Shown here one piece after another: positions 1-6,624 of a stretch of 10,882 nt of DNA; the first letter of the stretch is position 1, and the number at the start of each line of letters is the position of its first letter. The position numbers and the translations under genes were made by a program. Location: contig CAYTLQ010000242.1 in NCBI GenBank assembly GCA_964438715.1, positions 1 to 10,882 on the forward strand, in the 5' to 3' direction. The notes beneath the pieces are model-generated. The model was not told the origin of the DNA, searched no databases, and worked only from the letters and a program-made list of their open reading frames with translations. Source of the DNA: CAYTLQ01 sp964438715. Its GTDB lineage: Bacteria > Bacteroidota > Ignavibacteria > Ignavibacteriales > Ignavibacteriaceae.

Positions 1-49
1 TTGACTGTGGATCAAGAGGTCATGGGTTCGAATCCCGTCGATGGTACCA
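1..49 (+). tRNA. tRNA-His (anticodon GTG), 3' part only
   Basis: The window opens inside the anticodon stem. Bases 1-4 (TTGA) pair with 12-15 (TCAA) around the seven-base loop CTGTGGA, which places GTG at anticodon positions 34-36, so the tRNA reads His codons. Base 16 (G) would pair with the missing first stem base. A five-base variable region (17-21) follows, then a T arm with stem ATGGG/CCCGT and loop TTCGAAT (22-38), the 3' acceptor strand CGATGGT (39-45), a discriminator A (46) and an encoded CCA (47-49). The D arm and 5' acceptor strand lie upstream of the window. The discriminator is odd: bacterial tRNA-His normally has C73 paired with an extra G-1. The GTG reading is clear from the fold; the amino acid identity is therefore slightly less sure. 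Confidence 0.85.
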
Positions 50-97
50 TTTCTCCTGCTTCATTTTATATTTATTTAATTATATCTTCTAAAGACT

Positions 98-3000
98 TTA
101 TTTATTGCTAATATATTCCACAGTGAATAAAGCCCCTTTTCCTTTTTCACTTTCCAAAATAATATGTCCACCGGTGAGTTTTACTAAATCCTTTACTATT
201 GAGAGGCCTAAACCTGTTGAGTGCTCGTTTCCGGTTGGACGAGCTGATAATCTTTGAAATTTTCCAAATACTTTTTTCTTATCATTTTCCGTAAATCCGG
301 GGCCCTCATCTTTTACGAAAAATTTATAACCTTCCTTCAAAAGCATAAAGCCAGTCTCAATTTTGGCTCCGCCCGGAGAGTATTTAACAGCGTTACTAAT
401 TAAATTATCCAATATCTCTCCTAATCTCTCACGATCATTATACACGATACCACTTTCAGTACCTGAATACAAAATCTGCTGATTCTTTTCACCAGCGTGT
501 ATTAAATGTCTCTGGATTATTTCTTTAACTAATTCAGAGGCATCAAATTCAGTTTTATTCAAATCAATCTTACCGCTTTCAATTGCAGAAGACTTTAACA
601 AATTGTTAATGATTTCGAGCATAATATCAGTTGATTTTCTTATATGGCCAACTATCGATTCCCTTTCTTTTTGGTCATCAACTTCTTCAAGTATTAGCTG
701 AGAAAATCCTCTTATGGCATGTAATGGATTTTTAAGGTCATGGACAGCAATATCAATAAGGTTTGTTTTCTGTCTGTTCGCCTCTGTAAGCTCCTCATTT
801 TTTTCTGCAAGAAGTTCTTTAGCGGTATTTGCATCTTGCAAAGCTTTCTCCGTTTTTTCTTTTTCAACTATTAACGAACTGGTTTTTTCTTCGATAATTT
901 TTTCAAGCTCAATTTTTTGTCTTTCAAGTCTTCTTACCCGGTAAATATAAATTGCAGGTCCAATAACGAGGATCACTAATACTATAAAAAAGTAGAATGC
1001 TTTTGTTTCATAAAAATAGGGCTCGATAGTAAAGTGTAGCTGAACCGGTGTTATATTCCACTGACCAGCTTGATTAGTGCTTGTCAACTCAAGGGTATAT
1101 TCGCCAGAACCTAAACGGTTAAAAACTATTTTTCTCGAGTTTCCCAGATTTATCCACTCCTCATCCTGTTCTTTTATTCTATATCGAAAGCGTATTTTTC
1201 GTGGATCCCGAAATGATGGTGAATTAAAATTTATTTCAAGCCGCTTTACACCGGGTGGAATCGAGATGTTCTTTTGAACGGGATAACTAAACTCATCACC
1301 AAATAAAGATTCGAATACTATAACAGGAAATGAGGTGCCTTCAAACTCCTTTTCCGGATTTATGAGAACTAATCCCTTAAGTGTTGGTATTGCAATTTCA
1401 CCCGATTTCAATAAGATACCGGCCGGAGTATTACCACCGTTACACTCACTTGAAAGCATACCATCCAGTCTGTTAAAAATTGTTATAGCAATCTCCTTTG
1501 ATTGACCGGAAATGTATTTCTTCAGGTCATCTTGTAAAATTCGAATAATGCCTTTGTTGGAGGTTATCCAAAAATTACGGGATTTATCCTCAATTACCTG
1601 ATAAATAAGATTATCGATAAGTCCGTCTTTTTCCTTAATGTTCTTAATTTTCCCATTCTTTAAATATGTTAACCCGGCTCCGGAACATATCCATAAAGTA
1701 TTTTCACGGTCGATGTATAATGATCGAATGTAGTCGCTCGCCAATCCATCTGCAGAGGTAAATTTTTTTACCTGACCGTTCTTTAAATAAATCACTCCGT
1801 TTCTATCTGTACCAATCCAAAGACCTCCATCCTTGTCAAATGTTAATGCCCTTATGAACAAACTATCCAATCCGGGACCAATTATAACTTTTTTGAATCT
1901 GACTCCATCGTATTTTACCAAACCTTCTGCAGTACCTATCCACAGGTTTCCATCGTTATCGAATACCTGAGCATAAATAAAATTATTTGTGAGACCGTCT
2001 TTCTTAGTGTATCTGATAAATCTTCCATCTTTGCCAATAAATATCCCATCACCATAGGTCCCAATAAACAGATTTCCAGTTTTGTCAAATATCAGGCTTC
2101 TTATTATTCCGGTTCCCTTGTAATTACCACTGAAATTGAGGCTTTTTGCCCTTCTCCCATCGAATGTAAAGAGACCTCCTCCATAGGTACCTATATAAAG
2201 AGTACCTCTTTTATCCTCTGCGATAGTAAACACAAATTCGTTACTCAAGCCATCGGTTTGTGAAACAGTTTTTAAGAAACCCGGTGTAATTTTTGTAAGC
2301 CCACCTTCCAGAGAGCCCACCCAAACATTATTTTCCTTATCACAATAAACTGTAGAAAGCAGGTTATAAATTACGCCATCTCCGGAGGGAAATTTAATAA
2401 GAGTTTGATCTTTCAGCAGGAACAACCCTTTGTTATTTCCGGCTATCCAGAGATTACCGTCCTGATCTAATGCAATTTTTCTGACATTTAAATTTGCTGC
2501 TCCTTCGATTTTTACCGACCTGGATTCCTCTGGAAAATACTTTACTAATCTCCCTGAATCAATCAAAATGTATTCTGTATCAGAAACCCAGTAGAAATTT
2601 CGGATGCTTTGAAATTTATTATTAAGATGAGTCTCCTTGCTTAATTTACCTTCCTGAAAGCTAAATAATCCTTCCTGTTCTCCTACTATCCAAATTTTCC
2701 CGTTCTTGTCAATACACTGTATCGTGAATAACTGCTCCTGAAGATTCAACTCTGAACTTAGACTTCTACTGGAATCTCCCAAGAATAATCTGATTTCTTT
2801 ATTTGAGCAGACGATTATTTCATTATTCTTAGTTTTTTCAATACAGCTAATGTAATTACTCTTTAATTGGGAGTTCCCTTTAAATGATTTTGATATTCCA
2901 TCCCGCAGAATAATTATACCTGCTCCAAGTGTTCCAATCCAGATAGATCCATCACGATCCTGAATTATACTAGATATTCCATTACTTATAAATTGTTTAT

Positions 3001-3253
3001 CCTCTGTTACACTTGTAAAGGAATAACCATCAAAGCGTACTAATCCATGTTGTGTACCGCACCATAAATATCCATCTTTATCCTGAAATAAGGAAAGTAT
3101 TGAATTTTGCGGTAGTCCGTCTTCACTTTGCCAGTTGAGAAGTGAAAAACCGTGGGCAAACTTTAGTTTATTGTAGTTTATTTGCTGAGCTGAAAGAATG
3201 ATAGATACCCAGAGAGCAAAAGCTAATGTTAGTACAACTCTTGATGAAATCAC
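98..3253 (-). CDS. Two-component-regulator-propeller sensor histidine kinase (Reg_prop/Y_Y_Y/HisKA/HATPase_c)
   Basis: A 1051-residue inner-membrane sensor kinase with a large periplasmic sensor. Residues 1-22 form a signal peptide ending in LSA. About 14 blade motifs follow (GxLWxGTxxGL type, key aromatic near residues 64, 105, 188, 269, 311, 353, 396, 438, 479, 521 and 562, with weaker copies between) at a spacing of about 41-42, which fits two seven-bladed propellers. A Y_Y_Y domain (about 685-745), a membrane helix (753-773) and a coiled coil (about 775-830) come next. The kinase core has the HisKA phospho-acceptor H838 in HDLKNP, N-box N950/N954, G1 box DEGPGF (972-977) and G2 box TGLGLS (1013-1018), so all catalytic motifs are intact. 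The protein ends there, with no receiver or AraC domain, unlike hybrid (HTCS) relatives that sense glycans. The start is GTG at 3253; an in-frame TAA three codons upstream excludes anything longer, and no Shine-Dalgarno is seen. Ligand and partner regulator are unknown. Confidence 0.93.
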   Translation of the reverse strand: MISSRVVLTLAFALWVSIILSAQQINYNKLKFAHGFSLLNWQSEDGLPQNSILSLFQDKDGYLWCGTQHGLVRFDGYSFTSVTEDKQFISNGISSIIQDRDGSIWIGTLGAGIIILRDGISKSFKGNSQLKSNYISCIEKTKNNEIIVCSNKEIRLFLGDSSRSLSSELNLQEQLFTIQCIDKNGKIWIVGEQEGLFSFQEGKLSKETHLNNKFQSIRNFYWVSDTEYILIDSGRLVKYFPEESRSVKIEGAANLNVRKIALDQDGNLWIAGNNKGLFLLKDQTLIKFPSGDGVIYNLLSTVYCDKENNVWVGSLEGGLTKITPGFLKTVSQTDGLSNEFVFTIAEDKRGTLYIGTYGGGLFTFDGRRAKSLNFSGNYKGTGIIRSLIFDKTGNLFIGTYGDGIFIGKDGRFIRYTKKDGLTNNFIYAQVFDNDGNLWIGTAEGLVKYDGVRFKKVIIGPGLDSLFIRALTFDKDGGLWIGTDRNGVIYLKNGQVKKFTSADGLASDYIRSLYIDRENTLWICSGAGLTYLKNGKIKNIKEKDGLIDNLIYQVIEDKSRNFWITSNKGIIRILQDDLKKYISGQSKEIAITIFNRLDGMLSSECNGGNTPAGILLKSGEIAIPTLKGLVLINPEKEFEGTSFPVIVFESLFGDEFSYPVQKNISIPPGVKRLEINFNSPSFRDPRKIRFRYRIKEQDEEWINLGNSRKIVFNRLGSGEYTLELTSTNQAGQWNITPVQLHFTIEPYFYETKAFYFFIVLVILVIGPAIYIYRVRRLERQKIELEKIIEEKTSSLIVEKEKTEKALQDANTAKELLAEKNEELTEANRQKTNLIDIAVHDLKNPLHAIRGFSQLILEEVDDQKERESIVGHIRKSTDIMLEIINNLLKSSAIESGKIDLNKTEFDASELVKEIIQRHLIHAGEKNQQILYSGTESGIVYNDRERLGEILDNLISNAVKYSPGGAKIETGFMLLKEGYKFFVKDEGPGFTENDKKKVFGKFQRLSARPTGNEHSTGLGLSIVKDLVKLTGGHIILESEKGKGALFTVEYISNK

Positions 3254-3297
3254 TAAATATTAATAAATTTAATTTAAAGTTCTAAAGTTGGTTGACG

Positions 3298-3325
3298 ATA
3301 ATAAAAGCCTGCAATCCGTGTACAA
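3298..3325 (-). promoter_or_regulatory. Putative sigma70-like promoter for the sensor kinase gene
   Basis: Read on the - strand, TTGTAC (3325-3320) and TATTAT (3303-3298) are separated by 16 bases. They match TTGACA at four of six positions and TATAAT at five of six. The pair lies between the pfk terminator and the GTG start of the kinase, where a promoter is needed, and would leave an AT-rich leader of about 40 bases without a ribosome binding site. In AT-rich DNA such matches are common, and the primary sigma factor of this lineage may prefer a different consensus. Confidence 0.35.
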
Positions 3326-3331
3326 TATAGC

Positions 3332-3360
3332 AAAAAGCCGGACATTTTAATGTCCGGCTT
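3332..3360 (-). terminator. Intrinsic terminator of the uvrD-ghl10-pfk unit
   Basis: A perfect 11-base-pair stem (3350-3360 with 3335-3345, sequence AAGCCGGACAT) closes a four-base loop. On the - strand it runs straight into TTTTT (3336-3332, sharing two bases with the stem). It lies 11 bases past the phosphofructokinase stop codon. The U-rich tail is on the - strand side, so it serves the phosphofructokinase transcript, and it isolates the sensor kinase gene downstream. Confidence 0.9.
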
Positions 3361-3371
3361 CCTGCAAACTA

Positions 3372-4733
3372 TTATTCGCTTTCCATATCATCACTATCAG
3401 GTTTACCGGAAGGTTGATGGGCGAGATTACTTTCAACTCCTGTTAATTTGATTTTTCCACTTTTGATGTTACGGTAAAGCATATCATTTTCTATAAGATA
3501 GAAAAATTGCTTTCTGAAATCTTCAAGTGAGATACCACAAGTAGCGGCATATTTAGCGAGTTCATGCGGATCTTCAAAATCAGCTTCGTTTAATCGCAAC
3601 ATGTATCTCCGTGCAATGTAAAAACTTTCCGACGCAGGATCAACCATCCGTACCTTTGTTTTATTCGTAACCGGATCAAGTATATCCCTGAAATACAGCG
3701 GCACAAAATGTCCATTCTGTATGGAAACCATCGCGGCATTTCCTTCATTCAATATGAATTGCGATGCAGAAAAACCAAGATCTCGTGTATATTCCATATC
3801 AAAAGGAATTGGATCGGCACAACGAAGTTCATAACCGATGTTTTTTGCGACAATAGTTACCTTTAAGTTAAAATCCTTAAGTCTTTGCTGGACTTTACTT
3901 TTAAGAATTTCTCCAAAATTAATTTCTGCAATTCGGATGTTGTCATGAGCATCGCGTTCAACTTCAACCAAATCCTGTAGATCCTGAGGATCAAGATGTT
4001 CAACAAGTCCTTCCGCAAGAACAGCAACACCATCACTCTTTCCATAGCTGAGACGCTTAATCATTGCACCAACGATGATATCTACAATGTGATTCATCTT
4101 TACCGGTCCCTGTGGAAACTCCTCCGGTATTAGAGTAAGAGTTGCTCCGGTTGCTTTTCCTATTCCAAGCGCCAGATGACCTGCTTTTCGTCCCATTGTT
4201 ACAACAAAATACCAACGGGATGTGGTCTGTGCATCAACCATAAGGCTCTTAACAATTTCCACTCCCAAATGGCGGGCTGTCTGGAAACCGAAGGTTGGAA
4301 TACCATGGGGCAGATCAAGATCATTGTCTATTGTCTTGGGAACATGAACAACTCTAATTCTGCCGGCCGCCATCTCTTCTACTTTCATAGCGCTATAAGC
4401 TGTATCATCACCGCCGATAGTAATTAGTTTATCTACATTAAGGCGCAATAGTGAAGTTACTGTATTTTCTAATAATTTTTTGTCTTTTGTTGGATTGCTT
4501 CGGGAAATTCCAATATATGAACCTCCTCTAAAATGTATGCGGCTGACATTTTGAATAGTTAGTTCTTTTACATGACTTATATCTCCGGTCATTATCCACT
4601 TAAAGCCATCACGAATTCCTAAGACTTCTATACCTTCAATCGCCGCACGAATTGTTGCGGCGCCAATAACGCTATTTATACCAGGTGCCGGACCCCCACC
4701 CACGAGAATTGCTAATTTTTTTGGGGCTATCAT
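3372..4733 (-). CDS. 6-phosphofructokinase, predicted pyrophosphate-dependent
   Basis: A 453-residue phosphofructokinase that interconverts fructose 6-phosphate and fructose 1,6-bisphosphate in the cytoplasm. Motifs in order: nucleotide/PPi loop GGGPAPGIN (12-20), GGDDT (107-111), PKTIDND (132-138, with the catalytic base Asp136), the fructose 6-phosphate motif MGRKAG (180-185), PEE (203-205), and a sugar-phosphate Arg in GYELRCADP (R304). In ATP enzymes such as E. coli PfkA the corresponding motifs are GGDGS and PGTIDND. Asp110 and Lys133 here are the two substitutions known to mark PPi-PFKs, so PPi rather than ATP is the predicted donor and the reaction should be reversible. The protein is longer than PfkA (about 320 residues), in the range of long bacterial PPi-PFKs, and has an acidic tail. 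It is last in the unit, 35 bases after the hydrolase gene. Its ATG has a clear GGAG nine bases upstream. Confidence 0.93.
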   Translation of the reverse strand: MIAPKKLAILVGGGPAPGINSVIGAATIRAAIEGIEVLGIRDGFKWIMTGDISHVKELTIQNVSRIHFRGGSYIGISRSNPTKDKKLLENTVTSLLRLNVDKLITIGGDDTAYSAMKVEEMAAGRIRVVHVPKTIDNDLDLPHGIPTFGFQTARHLGVEIVKSLMVDAQTTSRWYFVVTMGRKAGHLALGIGKATGATLTLIPEEFPQGPVKMNHIVDIIVGAMIKRLSYGKSDGVAVLAEGLVEHLDPQDLQDLVEVERDAHDNIRIAEINFGEILKSKVQQRLKDFNLKVTIVAKNIGYELRCADPIPFDMEYTRDLGFSASQFILNEGNAAMVSIQNGHFVPLYFRDILDPVTNKTKVRMVDPASESFYIARRYMLRLNEADFEDPHELAKYAATCGISLEDFRKQFFYLIENDMLYRNIKSGKIKLTGVESNLAHQPSGKPDSDDMESE

Positions 4734-4742
4734 ATTTTTTTT

Positions 4743-4746
4743 CTCC
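4743..4746 (-). promoter_or_regulatory. Shine-Dalgarno sequence of the phosphofructokinase gene
   Basis: GGAG on the - strand lies nine bases before the ATG at 4733, followed by an A-rich spacer. It fixes the start codon. It is the only convincing ribosome binding site among the visible starts; the other genes rely on A/T-rich leaders, as is common in Bacteroidota relatives. Confidence 0.7.
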
Positions 4747-4768
4747 GTTTAGTGCAATATTATTTCAA

Positions 4769-6619
4769 TCATAAAATTTTAATTGTCGATGAGTTATACA
4801 GTTGAGCGACCCTACAAAAATACACACCTCCGGCTAAATTTCCCGTATCAAGTTGTATTTTTCCGCTTCCAGATTCTTCTGCTGAAATATTCCTTTTATG
4901 TAATATTTCGCCGGTAATGTTGTGTAGTGTTATAATCGCATCTGTTTTCAATGGAAGATTGTATTCAATCAATACAGTGGAGTTAAACGGATTGGGAAAA
5001 GCGCTTAATTCAATTTGATTGGACTTTTTTTTTACATCAAAATTATTTTCCGAAGCATCCGTTACTACAGGGGAAAGTCTTCGATTTAGAGATATAAACC
5101 CTGCATCAGCACTAACATTGGTACCATTACCAATTGGCGCCGCTATTATTTCGAAGACTTTAGTTGTTCCTTTGGTAAGATGGAAATCTCCCAACTTTAC
5201 CCAACGCTTCTGAGTTGTCTGGTTCTGATTAATGTACAATACAGTATCCCGATTGTCAAAATACACTCGTACCCTGGCGCTGTCTGTTCGGTTAACAGCC
5301 ACTACATTAAACATATATACTTCGTAATATCCGGTTACTGGAACATCAAAATAATATTGCACCTTGTTCGAGGAATCTTTTAGCGCTGTAACCGATGAAC
5401 CGGAGTAACCCGGAATGGTGCTTGTAGTCCACGAACCCTGCTTTTTTACAAATGTTGTGTCACTTATTTTTTTTATTCTGTAATATTCCCGCCAATCATA
5501 AGTGGAAAATGGAGGGTAATTCTTATCGCTAAAAACTGAGGATTTAAGACCGGGAAAGTAATTTATCAAATCGGAATAATACCAGATTGCGGTGCCGTTA
5601 AATCCTTTTGTTCGAATTGTATTAATGAAATTCTTCACCTGCTCTAAGGTAAAGGAATTACCATTTGGAGCAACAGCGAAGGCAGGAAAAATTTTAGTTT
5701 TACTCCCCGTAAGCGTAACGGCATAATCGAGTATTGCAGAAAATGAACTTAGTGACGAAACATAGGATTGAATTTGCACATTGTCGATGTAGCCGTTTTT
5801 TACCCAGGAAACCCAATCCTGACAATAACTTTGATATGATGTATAGGATGACGAGCTGTAAAGACTTGGAGCATTGGAAACATTAATTTTAGGGTTTGTT
5901 TGCTTGATAGCTTGATAAATTCGTGCAGAAAAATCGTTTAATTTATTTGCCCTCCACCTAATCCAGGAGGTATCGGAATAATTTTCAGGAGGTGATGTAT
6001 TATTATTTTCAGTTCGATAGAGAGAATCGGTGTAGGCATCATAACCATACTCAAGACTTGAATAACGAATTCTGTCGAGCTCAATACCATCAATGTCATA
6101 ATTTCTCACAATCTCTGTACAAAGCCCAATAAGAAAATCCTGAACATCTCTTCTGGTTTGAACCATCCAATAAAAATTACTGCCATCTTTTTCCTCGCCG
6201 TTTTGCTTTTTCGCCACCCAATTTGGATGATTCACAAAGATGGCACCTTTGCCACCGGGTGGATTATTCCCTGTCCATCCACCGACAAAACCATATTCAA
6301 ACCATGCTTCGATATGTAATCCGTGTTTATGTGCCTCTGCAACAGCCTCAGCAAGAATATCCCTTCCCTGATATTCAGGGTCAATATAGTAGCCGGTTTC
6401 ATCATAAAATAATTGACTTTTCCATAAAGGATATCCCCTGCTCCAAACATTAACATAGACGACATTGAAGTTATTAGCCGCAAGGCTATCCATTGCATAG
6501 GCAAGCGCTTCTTTAGAAGAAAAAGAATTCCGTGCGATCCAGGTTCCCCGCAATTCCTGTGGGTAGGAACACCACGAGATAATTATTAATGAGAATACGG
6601 TAAAAAAAAGGTTTTTCAT
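4769..6619 (-). CDS. Secreted GHL10/DUF187-type glycoside hydrolase-like protein with golvesin-like domain and T9SS sorting domain
   Basis: A 616-residue exported protein. Residues 1 to about 21 are a signal peptide (MKN, hydrophobic core, then PQELRGTW). Residues about 22-370 match the glycosyl-hydrolase-like family 10 barrel (GHL10, DUF187, the B. subtilis YngK family): the ELRGTWIA opening strand, WFEYG (106-110), and the family-typical DIDGIELDRIRY (175-186) with acidic residues D177, E180 and D182. Residues about 388-510 resemble the golvesin C-terminal/Xly-type beta-sandwich (GSWTTS, PGYSGS, a TGYYEVYM strand, WVKLGDFHL), probably carbohydrate binding. Residues about 537-616 are a T9SS type A sorting domain (FPNPFNST, NITGEIL, GNLAGGVYF), implying passage across the outer membrane and surface or medium localisation. 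The substrate is not predictable. The ATG at 6619 is five bases after the helicase stop, so the two are probably translated from one mRNA; no Shine-Dalgarno is seen. A run of nine A interrupts the linker before the sorting domain. Confidence 0.88.
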   Translation of the reverse strand: MKNLFFTVFSLIIISWCSYPQELRGTWIARNSFSSKEALAYAMDSLAANNFNVVYVNVWSRGYPLWKSQLFYDETGYYIDPEYQGRDILAEAVAEAHKHGLHIEAWFEYGFVGGWTGNNPPGGKGAIFVNHPNWVAKKQNGEEKDGSNFYWMVQTRRDVQDFLIGLCTEIVRNYDIDGIELDRIRYSSLEYGYDAYTDSLYRTENNNTSPPENYSDTSWIRWRANKLNDFSARIYQAIKQTNPKINVSNAPSLYSSSSYTSYQSYCQDWVSWVKNGYIDNVQIQSYVSSLSSFSAILDYAVTLTGSKTKIFPAFAVAPNGNSFTLEQVKNFINTIRTKGFNGTAIWYYSDLINYFPGLKSSVFSDKNYPPFSTYDWREYYRIKKISDTTFVKKQGSWTTSTIPGYSGSSVTALKDSSNKVQYYFDVPVTGYYEVYMFNVVAVNRTDSARVRVYFDNRDTVLYINQNQTTQKRWVKLGDFHLTKGTTKVFEIIAAPIGNGTNVSADAGFISLNRRLSPVVTDASENNFDVKKKSNQIELSAFPNPFNSTVLIEYNLPLKTDAIITLHNITGEILHKRNISAEESGSGKIQLDTGNLAGGVYFCRVAQLYNSSTIKIL

Positions 6620-6624
6620 GGTGT

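Noticed and set aside
1..97. tRNA 3' end as an attachment site for an integrated element
   Set aside because: No second copy of the tRNA 3' end and no integrase or phage gene is visible; the neighbouring gene is an ordinary chromosomal sensor kinase.
50..97. Terminator between the tRNA and the convergent kinase gene
   Set aside because: The stretch is A/T-rich with only a five-base TAAAG/CTTTA pairing around one base, too small for a hairpin. How these convergent transcripts end is not visible.
3335..3360. Inverted repeats at 3335-3360 and 8964-8987 as ends of a mobile element carrying uvrD-ghl10-pfk
   Set aside because: The two hairpins differ in sequence, each is followed by a T run on the - strand and sits just after a stop codon, and no transposase is present. 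They are terminators.
4176..4427. Open frame on the + strand opposite the phosphofructokinase
   Set aside because: It lies entirely antisense to conserved catalytic motifs, has a Cys/His/Asn-rich composition typical of shadow frames, and has no ribosome binding site. The same holds for other + strand frames such as 714-944, 5019-5383 and 6223-6453.
6568..6572. Cys17 of the hydrolase as a lipoprotein lipobox
   Set aside because: The preceding residues (ISW) do not make a good lipobox, and the protein has a T9SS sorting tail, which fits a normally cleaved signal peptide better.
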